From NCBI RefSeq assembly GCF_018917865.1, contig NZ_JAHLPM010000002.1, forward strand, positions 248,001 to 312,000: a stretch of DNA of 64,000 nucleotides, in the 5' to 3' direction. A program made the translations under genes and the position numbers. Below the pieces are notes generated by a model. That model was not told the DNA's origin, did no database searches, and saw nothing but the letters and a program-made list of their open reading frames with translations. Source of the DNA: Tissierella simiarum. Its GTDB lineage: Bacteria > Bacillota > Clostridia > Tissierellales > Tissierellaceae. This document shows, in pieces, positions 15,515-23,913 of this stretch; position 1 is the first letter of the stretch; each line of letters opens with the position of its first letter.

Positions 15515-17356
15515 TTATACTTCCTTATATCTATATCCAAAAATGGTTTCTTCTTTTCTAATATGGCCTTTGTCCACCATCTGCATAAGTCTATCTTCTA
15601 AATTATCTATGGTATAAGTTACTCTAGATTCCTTTTCTATTTCTGTTATAACATGAAGTAAATCTGTATCATTAATCGGTAACTTATCTTTTATAAGGTT
15701 TAAGAACTTTTCATCATCTTCTTTGCCCTTATTTTTCAATTCATCAAAAGGATTTTCTGTATGAGGACTACAGGTTATAGCTGCTCTTATTCTAGCAAAG
15801 ATGGTCCTTCCCATGGAAGCAGAAGAAATAAATACATCTCCAGTTCTTAAGTAAGGAAGTCTTCTAGATTCTTCTTCTGTTAAATCTGTTTCTTCTTTTA
15901 TAGTTTGAATATCAGATGCCCTTACAGTTCTAAAAATAAACTTAGTATTAAGCTGAGCTGTTATGGTCTCATCAAGTAAAGTAGGTCTTTGAGTAGCTAA
16001 TATTAAAAATACACCATATTTTCTACCTTCTTGCGATATTTCCTTTATTATAGATTTAGAAGGTGAATCGTATCCTTTTGGAGCAAAGTTGTGAGCCTCA
16101 TCTGTAACTATAATAAATGGTGGAAAATAATCAGCAGCAGTCTTTTTATATAGAGCATCTTTATAATCTCTTCTCTTATGATATAGATTATTTAAAAGAT
16201 AGGTACTAAAAACTTGAAGAATCCTAGTACTACCTTGAATTACCATGAGTTTTCCTCGTTGGAGTCCTTCCTCAATTTCTCTTATATCTTTACTAAAAAC
16301 GCCTTCATTATCTAGTCTTTTTAACCTCCACATAATTCCCTTTACAGAATTATATGGACAAGTTTTATCGTAAGTTAAATAAAGTTCCTTTCTTTTTAAC
16401 CAAGCTTCTCTTTCATCATTAGAAGCCGCTTCTGTAATTCTAATAGTTATTCTATCTAAAGAACCCTCTTCTTGGGCTTCTGTTAACATCTGAAGCTTGT
16501 TATGAAAACTTATAAAGGAATCTCTTCTTTTAAATAAAACATCTACTACATTGCTCATAGCATCCGTTAAAGGACTAGCTGCATCTAATAAGTTTTTTAA
16601 ATCCTGAGCAGATAAATCTTCAAACTTGACTCCTACATGAAATCCTACTTGAAGACATTTAAACTTTTCCTTAAAGGCTCCATCCATTCCACTAGGCATA
16701 TAATCTCCAACTTGGCTAAAATCCATTTCAAAGTGAGGATCCAATACAATAGTGGGAATATTTAATTTCATCAACTCTTCTAAGACTACCCTAAGCCCAA
16801 AAGATTTTCCCGAACCAGATCCTCCAAAAACTCCTATATGGGGATAATGGTGCATAGACTTAATATCTAATATATAGGGTATCTCTCGTTGAGGTATTAG
16901 TCCTGATTCTTCAAAGGTATATAATAAATTCTTATATTCACTCCCCATATCTGCTGCTATAGAGTCTGTATTCTTTATAATTCCAAGAACCAATCCCTCT
17001 TCTTTAGATGACTTTATCATTAGGTCCTTTACTTCATAGAACTCAGGTAATCTAACATCTGACCCCGTTTGAACAGGATATAATGCTTCATTTAAAAGTC
17101 TTACTTTAGATATGTATATTGTATCCTCATCTACATTGTATCCTAATGCCTTTAAAGATTCTAATACAGATCCGTCTACAAAATCCCCATAAATATTTAG
17201 CGGAATATACCTATTAAAGGTTTTTGCTTCCACTACTTCTCCCATTAAATCTCCTTGATAGGGATCCTCTATGATTATAAATTCATTTATTCTAAAATTC
17301 CTTTCTTTAGAACCTACAAAAACTTCTTGTTGCGTAGTAATACCAACAACCTTCAT
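15515..17356 (-). CDS. HerA-like hexameric DNA-translocase ATPase
   Basis: 613 aa. An N-terminal HAS-barrel-like beta domain comes first (VVGITTQQEVFVGSKERNFRINEFI...), then Walker A GGSGSGKS at about 178-185, a helical insertion and Walker B FIIVTDEAHNF. Sensor-type LATQRP and RxGxG-like elements (YLRTGDVFISSASM) follow. This is the FtsK/HerA superfamily. It lies 11 bp behind a NurA-domain nuclease gene, so the two form the HerA-NurA pair that in archaea resects DNA ends with Mre11-Rad50. In bacteria such pairs occur in repair and in antiphage systems. Confidence 0.92.
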   Translation of the reverse strand: MKVVGITTQQEVFVGSKERNFRINEFIIIEDPYQGDLMGEVVEAKTFNRYIPLNIYGDFVDGSVLESLKALGYNVDEDTIYISKVRLLNEALYPVQTGSDVRLPEFYEVKDLMIKSSKEEGLVLGIIKNTDSIAADMGSEYKNLLYTFEESGLIPQREIPYILDIKSMHHYPHIGVFGGSGSGKSFGLRVVLEELMKLNIPTIVLDPHFEMDFSQVGDYMPSGMDGAFKEKFKCLQVGFHVGVKFEDLSAQDLKNLLDAASPLTDAMSNVVDVLFKRRDSFISFHNKLQMLTEAQEEGSLDRITIRITEAASNDEREAWLKRKELYLTYDKTCPYNSVKGIMWRLKRLDNEGVFSKDIREIEEGLQRGKLMVIQGSTRILQVFSTYLLNNLYHKRRDYKDALYKKTAADYFPPFIIVTDEAHNFAPKGYDSPSKSIIKEISQEGRKYGVFLILATQRPTLLDETITAQLNTKFIFRTVRASDIQTIKEETDLTEEESRRLPYLRTGDVFISSASMGRTIFARIRAAITCSPHTENPFDELKNKGKEDDEKFLNLIKDKLPINDTDLLHVITEIEKESRVTYTIDNLEDRLMQMVDKGHIRKEETIFGYRYKEV

Positions 17357-17367
17357 ATTAATCCCTC

Positions 17368-18357
17368 CTATAAAGTTCTTTTATCTCTTTCCGATAAGAA
17401 AAACCGTTCATAAACATCCCTATTCATATATCGTTCCATTAATCCTCTCATCATAGCATCAGATATTTTGACTTCTTTATCTACCATATCCAACCAAAGA
17501 GGCACTCCTCTACTATTTTCCGGAGTTAAAGTAAAAATTAATTTTGCCATTTCTTCTATATGATCTCTTTGGCTATCTAAAATGTCCATTCCTATAACAG
17601 AAGGTGCTAAAGAGCTACGCATAAATATGGAAGAATATCCTATTTTGGCTTTCTTTGTAGCATCGTCTTTTATCGCTATTATTTCACCATAGTTAAGAAG
17701 TCCAAATAATAACTCTCTGTCATAAAAACATTCTTTTACAAAAGCATCTTCTTCTCTAAGCTTGTCTCCAATAATAGAAGTTTTAATATCTTTTATTACT
17801 CCAACTAACAAAATTCCTCTTTTTTCACATTCTTGTCTTAGTTCCATCCATTTTTCATAGGAATAAATATTATATCTAATAAATCCTCCATCCATTAGCA
17901 CTGCATAAGGCTTAAATTTTTTTATTCCTTCTAAAGCTACCTCTACTTCTATAGTGGACAATCTTTTATTTTTCTCAGTTTCCTCTATTCTTCCATCTTC
18001 TTCAAGTATATCTTCCTTTGTTTCTGAATATAGAGGAGTATATATATCGGTCTTAAATATAGGGTCATCTTTATACAAAGTTGATTTAGCTAAACCTTGG
18101 TATACTTCCACAAAATGTGGATAAGCTCCTCCCATTCTATTATTGGAACCATCCACACCTACTATACCTCCTTTTTGTGAATAGTATAAAAGCTGATCCT
18201 TACTTAATTTAGAAATAGGAATTATTGGCCCTACATTTTTTTCGATAAAATTTCTTAAATCACAACTTTCTAAAGATAATACCCCTCTATATTTATCAAC
18301 TAACATATTATTTAAACGGCTTATTTTTTCCTTTAAATCATTGTTTATACTATACAT
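17368..18357 (-). CDS. NurA-domain 5'-3' nuclease
   Basis: 329 aa from the ATG at 18357 with AAAGGAG 7 nt upstream (an ATG at 18405 has no site). NurA catalytic features: GGIVGVDGSNNRMGG (metal-binding Asp near 69) and YAVLMDGGFIRY near the middle. C-terminal motifs of the family follow (PLWLDMVDKEVK). It acts with the HerA-like ATPase encoded next to it. No other obvious defence gene is adjacent. Confidence 0.88.
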   Translation of the reverse strand: MYSINNDLKEKISRLNNMLVDKYRGVLSLESCDLRNFIEKNVGPIIPISKLSKDQLLYYSQKGGIVGVDGSNNRMGGAYPHFVEVYQGLAKSTLYKDDPIFKTDIYTPLYSETKEDILEEDGRIEETEKNKRLSTIEVEVALEGIKKFKPYAVLMDGGFIRYNIYSYEKWMELRQECEKRGILLVGVIKDIKTSIIGDKLREEDAFVKECFYDRELLFGLLNYGEIIAIKDDATKKAKIGYSSIFMRSSLAPSVIGMDILDSQRDHIEEMAKLIFTLTPENSRGVPLWLDMVDKEVKISDAMMRGLMERYMNRDVYERFFLSERDKRTL

Positions 18358-18435
18358 GGAAAAACTCCTTTCAATAGTAGATGTTATATTAAAATATCTT
18401 ATCATTAATTTATTTTAATATTAAAATAAATTGTA

Positions 18436-18464
18436 TTGACTGTATTTGGAATTTATGGTATTCT
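18436..18464 (+). promoter_or_regulatory. Promoter of abrB
   Basis: TTGACT (18436-18441), 17-bp spacer, TATTCT (18459-18464), 48 bp before the abrB start. Confidence 0.7.
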
Positions 18465-18512
18465 TTAATTTGTAGAAAAAAGTCGATAAAATTTAAATGG
18501 GAGGAATTTTTT

Positions 18513-18752
18513 ATGAAATCAACTGGTATAGTAAGAAAAGTAGACGAATTGGGTAGAGTAGTTATCCCAATAGAACTAAGAAGAAGCTTAGACATAGAAG
18601 TTAAGGATGCTTTAGAAATTTTTGTCGATGGAGAACATATTATCCTTAAGAAATATGCTCCAGCATGTATTTTCTGTGGACAAGCTAAAGATGTAGAAGT
18701 ATATAAAGGTAAAAACATTTGTCCTGCTTGTAGAGAAGAATTAAAGAAGTAA
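18513..18752 (+). CDS. abrB: AbrB-family transition-state regulator with C-terminal zinc ribbon
   Basis: 79 aa. The N-terminal 50 residues (MKSTGIVRKVDELGRVVIPI, ELRRSLDI) form the swapped-hairpin AbrB DNA-binding domain. The C-terminus carries CIFC ... CPAC, a zinc-ribbon-like pair seen in clostridial AbrB proteins. AbrB represses post-exponential genes until Spo0A-P relieves it. Its place between rsmI and the metG region matches the Bacillus yab order. Confidence 0.93.
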   Translation: MKSTGIVRKVDELGRVVIPIELRRSLDIEVKDALEIFVDGEHIILKKYAPACIFCGQAKDVEVYKGKNICPACREELKK

Positions 18753-18763
18753 GTATACATATC

Positions 18764-18829
18764 CGTCTATAAAAAGACGAGCTTTTATTATGTATCTATT
18801 GGAACAAAGGCTTCTACGGAAGCCTTTGT
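18764..18829. terminator. Two hairpins between abrB and rsmI
   Basis: CGTCT / AGACG (18764-18779), followed by CTTTTATTAT, fits an abrB terminator. A second perfect stem, ACAAAGGCTTC / GAAGCCTTTGT (18804-18829), ends against the rsmI stop and has a T-rich plus-strand tail; it may serve both convergent genes. Confidence 0.75.
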
Positions 18830-19656
18830 TATATTTTTAGACTTTCCTTATATACTCTATTTTTTGGTAGATTTCTTTCTTCTGCTACCTTTTTTATAGC
18901 ATCCTTTTTTGTTAAGCCTTCTTCTATATATTTTCTAATATGATCTTCTATAGTAATATCTAAAATAGGCTCTTCTTCTATTTTACCGCCTTCTATAATC
19001 AATACAAATTCTCCCTTTACTCCTTGAGATTCAAATCTTTCTATAGCCTCTAGTATTGTTCCTCTAAAAGTTTCTTCATAAACCTTAGTCAATTCCCTTG
19101 ATATAGATACTTTTCGATTTCCTAAAACATCTAAAATAGACTTTAAAAGATCTAAAAGTCTATGTGGAGATTCATATAATATAAAAGTTCTCTCTTCTTT
19201 TTTTAATTTTTCTAGCTCTCTAATCCTATCTCTCTTTTTCGAAGGTAAAAAGCCTTCAAATACAAATTTTCCTGTAGGTAAACCTGAAAGAATTAATGCT
19301 GTCACTGAAGCTGTAGGTCCAGGAAGAGCAATTACCCTTATATCTTCTTCTATAGCTAAAGCTATAAGCTCTTCTCCTGGGTCTGAAATTCCAGGCATTC
19401 CTGCATCTGATACAAGCGCTATAGTTTCCCCCATATTCAATTTCTCAATTAGTTCTACTCCTTTTTCCCTTTTATTATGTTCATGATAGCTCGTCAAAGG
19501 TTTTTTAATATTATAATGATTTAATAGTTTTATTGTATGTCTAGTGTCCTCTGCAGCTATTATATCTACTTCCTCTAATACCTTTAAAGTCCTAAGAGTA
19601 ATATCTTCTAAATTCCCAATGGGAGTAGGACATATATATAAAGCACCTTTTTCCAT
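18829..19656 (-). CDS. rsmI: 16S rRNA (cytidine1402-2'-O)-methyltransferase
   Basis: About 275 aa from the ATG at 19656 (AAGGAG 7 nt upstream); a longer in-frame start would run into trmN6. SAM-binding tetrapyrrole-methylase fold: YICPTPIGNLEDITLRTL, AEDTRHTIKLL, VSDAGMPGISDPG, LPGPTASVTALILSG. It methylates C1402 near the decoding centre. It starts 1 bp after the trmN6-like gene, so cotranscribed, as yabB-yazA-yabC in Bacillus. Confidence 0.96.
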   Translation of the reverse strand: MEKGALYICPTPIGNLEDITLRTLKVLEEVDIIAAEDTRHTIKLLNHYNIKKPLTSYHEHNKREKGVELIEKLNMGETIALVSDAGMPGISDPGEELIALAIEEDIRVIALPGPTASVTALILSGLPTGKFVFEGFLPSKKRDRIRELEKLKKEERTFILYESPHRLLDLLKSILDVLGNRKVSISRELTKVYEETFRGTILEAIERFESQGVKGEFVLIIEGGKIEEEPILDITIEDHIRKYIEEGLTKKDAIKKVAEERNLPKNRVYKESLKI

Positions 19657-19657
19657 A

Positions 19658-20401
19658 CTATTTCTCCTTATCCATTCCATAAATCCTAAGTATTTCTTCT
19701 GTATAAGATCCATCTTCATTATATACTATTAAAGGATCTTTAAATTTTAAATCAGGCTTTCCTCCTTTGCTACATTCTATCAATAATAAATTAGGTTTTT
19801 TATAAGCCTTCGGCTGGACAAATTGCATATATTTTGGCTCCAAATTATATTTTCTTGCAGTCCAAACAATATCTACTAATCTATCTGGTCTATGAACTAA
19901 GTATAGTTTGCCTCCAGGCTTTAATAAGTACTCAGAAACCTTCATTATATCCTCTAAAGTACAAGTTATTTCATGGCGAGATATAGCAAAGTTTTCTCCA
20001 GAATTCACTAAAGCACTTCCAGCTTTCATATACGGTGGATTTGATGTCACTACATCAAAGGTGCTCTTTCTAAATTCATTAGGAAGGCCTTTTAAATCCA
20101 TGTTGAGTATTCGAATTTTCTCTGAAAGTTTATTTAGTTCTAGACTTCTAATAGCCATATTTGCTACTTCTTTTTGAATCTCTATACCATAAATCTTTTC
20201 TACCTTATATTTTGAATAAAGTCTTAAAGGAATAATTCCAGTTCCTGTGCCTAAATCAATTACCTGTCCTTTTACTTTAGCAAAATTAGATAAAAATATG
20301 GCATCGGTACCATAGGAAAACCTATCTTTATTTTGTATTATCTTCAAATTACTGCCTGGAACAATATCTATTCTTTCTCCACATTTTAAATTTATCTCCA
20401 T
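19658..20401 (-). CDS. tRNA1(Val) A37 N6-methyltransferase-like protein (YabB/TrmN6)
   Basis: 247 aa class I methyltransferase. GTDAIFLSNF, SAM motif VIDLGTGTGIIPLRL, and NPPYMKAG (N6-adenine type motif IV). It matches B. subtilis YabB and E. coli YfiC/TrmN6 in length and motifs. Adjacent to rsmI. The exact RNA substrate is inferred from the family. Confidence 0.9.
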   Translation of the reverse strand: MEINLKCGERIDIVPGSNLKIIQNKDRFSYGTDAIFLSNFAKVKGQVIDLGTGTGIIPLRLYSKYKVEKIYGIEIQKEVANMAIRSLELNKLSEKIRILNMDLKGLPNEFRKSTFDVVTSNPPYMKAGSALVNSGENFAISRHEITCTLEDIMKVSEYLLKPGGKLYLVHRPDRLVDIVWTARKYNLEPKYMQFVQPKAYKKPNLLLIECSKGGKPDLKFKDPLIVYNEDGSYTEEILRIYGMDKEK

Positions 20402-20439
20402 AGATTTCTCCTCAGATTTATTATCTATTATATCAAAAA

Positions 20440-20459
20440 AGACCCTTATTATAGGGTCT
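20440..20459 (-). terminator. Terminator after the ferredoxin gene
   Basis: AGACCCT / AGGGTCT with a 6-nt loop and TTTTTT on the minus strand, 16 bp after the ferredoxin stop. Confidence 0.85.
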
Positions 20460-20474
20460 ATTTTTGTTTAATTA

Positions 20475-20723
<249 letters not shown>

Positions 20724-20745
20724 TTAAATATATTTAATTAATTAT

Positions 20746-21636
20746 TTATTCCAATTCTTTCAACTCTGCAATATCTACTACTTCTTCTATAGTTTCAATA
20801 ATCTTCTCATAAGCAGGATCTATTTCTTCTGTAATTACTATTTCATCTATTTTATAATTAAATAAATCTTCGGTATCATCCTTTAATTTTACTTTTACTT
20901 TCACCGTTTCTAATAGGGTATAAGTATCTATTACTGTCCCCCTACCTAAAGGGGTTTCTACTATAGTGCCTACCTGAGGCATCTTTTCCAGCAGTTTCTC
21001 ATATACTTCATGTTCATATTTTAAACAACACATAAGTCTTCCACAGAGTCCTGATATCTTTGTAGGGTTTAAAGATAAACTTTGTTCTTTAGCCATTTTT
21101 ATAGAAACAGGTTCAAACTCTCCTAAAAATTGAGTACAACATACGGGTTTACCACAAGGTCCTAAACCGCCTACCATTTTTGCTTCATCTCTAACTCCTA
21201 TTTGTCTTAATTCAATTCTAGTTTTAAATATGGAAGCTAGATCTTTAACCAGTTCTCTGAAATCTACTCTACCATCAGCTGTAAAATAAAAAATGACTTT
21301 ATTATTATCAAAAGTATATTCTACATCTACCAATTTCATATGTAGACCATGTTCTTCTATCTTTTGTTGACAGATACTAAAGGCTTCTTTAGCCTTTGCT
21401 TTATTAGTTCTATGAATTTCAAAATCTTCATCTTCTGCTATTCTAAGAACTTTCTTTAAAGGAGAAACTATTTCTTCCTCTGTTATTTCCTTAGGCCCTA
21501 CTATTACAAGACCAAATTCTACACCCCTAGCTGTCTCAACTATTACGAAATCGTTCATCTTTATATCTATTTCATCAGGGTCAAAGTAGTAAATCTTCCC
21601 TGCTTTTTTAAAGCGTACTCCTACTACTGTCGTCAT
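20746..21636 (-). CDS. ricT: PSP1 / RicT (YaaT) regulatory protein
   Basis: 296 aa with the PSP1 domain (about 60-145) and the diagnostic Cys clusters GPCGKPVCCTQFLG and SGLCGRLMCCLKYE. In B. subtilis RicT (YaaT) acts with RicA and RicF in a Fe-S complex that controls RNase Y specificity and affects sporulation. It follows holB by 4 bp as in Bacillus. Confidence 0.95.
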   Translation of the reverse strand: MTTVVGVRFKKAGKIYYFDPDEIDIKMNDFVIVETARGVEFGLVIVGPKEITEEEIVSPLKKVLRIAEDEDFEIHRTNKAKAKEAFSICQQKIEEHGLHMKLVDVEYTFDNNKVIFYFTADGRVDFRELVKDLASIFKTRIELRQIGVRDEAKMVGGLGPCGKPVCCTQFLGEFEPVSIKMAKEQSLSLNPTKISGLCGRLMCCLKYEHEVYEKLLEKMPQVGTIVETPLGRGTVIDTYTLLETVKVKVKLKDDTEDLFNYKIDEIVITEEIDPAYEKIIETIEEVVDIAELKELE

Positions 21637-21640
21637 AAAT

Positions 21641-22618
21641 CTATACCTCCTGTATATTAAGAAGCATGGCTTCTAAGGATAGCTGAAAATTAACATTTCT
21701 TTGGATATTTACTTTTGTTTCTTGTATCTTTTCTATTATATCATTAATCTTATTTAAATCTATAAAAGATTGATTGGATAATACTAGTATTTTATCCTTA
21801 TTAATTATTAAATCTGTTTCTCCAATTTCTTTATATATTATTAAATCCCTAAACCAATAGAGTAACATATCCAATATTTCATCAACATTTTCCTTGTTTT
21901 CCATAAAAAAATCTATAGCTGTTAAGGCTCTTAGTTTGTCCCCTTTTAATATACTATCTACTATCCTTATAACTTCTTCTCTTCTATTAAAAAAATCTTT
22001 AGAAATAGATAGTTCTATAGATTTCCCTACACTTCCTTTGGTAAAATCAGCAATAAATTTGGATTCTTCTTCAATTTTATCATATTTATTTACTAACAGA
22101 TTTATTATCTTTGAATTTTCTACTGGATAAAACTTTATTCCCTGACACCTAGATAATATAGTAGGAAGAAGTTTATTGCTGCTGGAGGTTATGAGTATAA
22201 TATTCATAAACTCAGGCGGTTCTTCTAGAGTTTTCAGAATAGCATTTTGTCCCTCCATAGTTATTTTATGACTGTCATCTATAATAAATACCTTTCTTTT
22301 ACTTTCAAAGGGAGCCGTTGTAATACTTTTAACTAATAGTTCCATCTTTTCTTTCTTTATAGAGTCCTTTTCTGGCTCTATCAATTGAAAATCTGGATGA
22401 TTTCCTGTATCAAATTTAATACAAGAACTACATTTATTACAAGGCTCCCATCCATCTTCTTTACAAAGTAGAGTTTTAGCAAAGGCTAAACCAACCATTT
22501 TTTTACCTAATGATTCTTCTCCTTCAAATAAGTAACTATGGCTTACTTTTCCTTTTTCTATGGATTTTTTCAAGTTCTGTATTACATTTTCATGACCTAT
22601 TATTTGATTAAAATCCAT
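21641..22618 (-). CDS. holB: DNA polymerase III delta' subunit
   Basis: 325 aa clamp-loader AAA+ protein. IIGHENVIQNLKKSIEKGKVSHSYLF at the N-terminus; a degenerate P-loop (GEESLGKK), as usual for delta'; the zinc site C-x8-C-x2-C-x2-C in CKEDGWEPCNKCSSC; and LEEPPEFMNIILITSS plus SRCQ sensor motifs. It loads the sliding clamp with tau and delta. Located between darA and ricT, as in the yaa block. Confidence 0.95.
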   Translation of the reverse strand: MDFNQIIGHENVIQNLKKSIEKGKVSHSYLFEGEESLGKKMVGLAFAKTLLCKEDGWEPCNKCSSCIKFDTGNHPDFQLIEPEKDSIKKEKMELLVKSITTAPFESKRKVFIIDDSHKITMEGQNAILKTLEEPPEFMNIILITSSSNKLLPTILSRCQGIKFYPVENSKIINLLVNKYDKIEEESKFIADFTKGSVGKSIELSISKDFFNRREEVIRIVDSILKGDKLRALTAIDFFMENKENVDEILDMLLYWFRDLIIYKEIGETDLIINKDKILVLSNQSFIDLNKINDIIEKIQETKVNIQRNVNFQLSLEAMLLNIQEV

Positions 22619-22633
22619 TAGATTCCTCCTAAG

Positions 22634-22918
22634 CTATATCTTCTTGTATTGATCTATATCCATTACAAATATATTTGCTCCTCCAACAGTAACTTCTTTA
22701 TTTCCATTCTTAATTTTTTTGCTGGTACATTCTTCTTTTATTAAATCTATTACATCATTGACTTCTTCATTTTCCACTCCAATCAACAATGTAGTATTAC
22801 CTGATTTTAAAAATCCTCCTGTAGAAGAAAGTTTAGTAGTTCTATATTTATTAGACATTAAACTTTTTACAACTTTAGGAGTTTGTTCATCTTGAACTAT
22901 GGCTATTATTAGCTTCAT
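22634..22918 (-). CDS. DarA-like cyclic-di-AMP receptor, short copy
   Basis: 94 aa from the ATG at 22918 (AGAAGGAG 8 nt upstream). PII-like fold with the nucleotide-binding motif KLSSTGGFLKSGNTTLLIGVE. It lacks the segment between beta strands that the neighbouring copy has (the part with MPGDTYIPYP), so its B-loop is shorter. It lies 15 bp from its paralogue. It probably still binds a nucleotide, but perhaps with different ligand or partner specificity (inference). Confidence 0.88.
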   Translation of the reverse strand: MKLIIAIVQDEQTPKVVKSLMSNKYRTTKLSSTGGFLKSGNTTLLIGVENEEVNDVIDLIKEECTSKKIKNGNKEVTVGGANIFVMDIDQYKKI

Positions 22919-22932
22919 ATTAGTCACTCCTT

Positions 22933-23259
22933 CTATATTCTAATATGCTTCTCTACATCTAGAATGAATATGGTTGCCCCTCCTACCTTTACATCTAAAG
23001 GATAAGGTATATAAGTATCTCCTGGCATAGTCACAGATAACAAGGAAGTAGTTATTTCTCTTGTCTTACAATTATCTTCTATAATATCTAAGACTCCTTC
23101 TACCTCTTCATCTTCTACTCCCATTAGTAATGTAGTATTTCCTGATTTTAAAAATCCTCCTGTAGAAGCTAATTTTGTTACCCTAAATTCCTTTTCTGTC
23201 AAATCATCAATTAAACTTGGAGCGTCTTGATCTTGAACTATGGAAATAATTAGTTTCAT
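22933..23259 (-). CDS. darA: Cyclic-di-AMP receptor DarA (PstA/YaaQ)
   Basis: 108 aa, the canonical length. PII-like fold, KLASTGGFLKSGNTTLLMGVEDEEV, and the long B-loop with TTSLLSVTMPGDTYIPYP followed by VGGATIFILD. In Firmicutes the protein binds c-di-AMP and relays it to unknown partners. It lies between tmk and the short copy, where Bacillus has yaaQ-yaaR-holB; yaaR is missing here. Confidence 0.93.
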   Translation of the reverse strand: MKLIISIVQDQDAPSLIDDLTEKEFRVTKLASTGGFLKSGNTTLLMGVEDEEVEGVLDIIEDNCKTREITTSLLSVTMPGDTYIPYPLDVKVGGATIFILDVEKHIRI

Positions 23260-23263
23260 AAAA

Positions 23264-23896
23264 TTACGCCTCCTTTTTACTTAGTAAGTTTTCAACTTCT
23301 TTTATGCTTTGGTTAAATACTTCTTCTATGGATTTTGTAGCATCTATTATTTTAATATTTTTTGGATACATCTCTAATAGGTCTAAATAACCCCCATAGA
23401 CCTTTCTGTGAAATTCATTGCCTTCTTTTTCTAGCCTATCTCCTGCTAAATTTCCAGTCTTTCTCTTTAAAGTAAGTTCAGGATCTACATGAAAAAATAA
23501 GATTAAATGAGGATATACTCCTCTTAAGGCAAAATCATTTATAGCTTTTACCCTCTCTATTCCTAGGCCTCTCCCTACTCCTTGATAAGCTAAGCTTGAT
23601 AGGAGAAACCTTTCACAAAGAACAACTTTTCCTTCCTCTAAGGCTGGAATTATTTTCTCGTGAACATGCTGTCCTCTAGATGCAGCATAAAGAAGCGCTT
23701 CAGTTTCTGCCCCCATATTTGTATTTTTCTCATCTAAAATTATAGACCGTATATCCTCACCTATTAATGTACCTCCTGGTTCCCTAGTCATTATAGAGTC
23801 TATGCCTTTATCTTTAAGGTAATCACCAATTAATTTAATTATAGTACTTTTACCTGATCCATCTGGTCCCTCTAATGTTATAAATAATCCCCTCAC
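23264..23896 (-). CDS. tmk: Thymidylate kinase
   Basis: 210 aa. P-loop TLEGPDGSGKSTIIKL; TREPGGTLIGEDIR; ERFLLSSLAYQG (DR-like motif); LID region. It makes dTDP from dTMP. GTG start. Cotranscribed with darA-holB. Confidence 0.96.
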   Translation of the reverse strand: MRGLFITLEGPDGSGKSTIIKLIGDYLKDKGIDSIMTREPGGTLIGEDIRSIILDEKNTNMGAETEALLYAASRGQHVHEKIIPALEEGKVVLCERFLLSSLAYQGVGRGLGIERVKAINDFALRGVYPHLILFFHVDPELTLKRKTGNLAGDRLEKEGNEFHRKVYGGYLDLLEMYPKNIKIIDATKSIEEVFNQSIKEVENLLSKKEA

Positions 23897-23913
23897 TAAA
23901 AGTCCTTCCTTTC

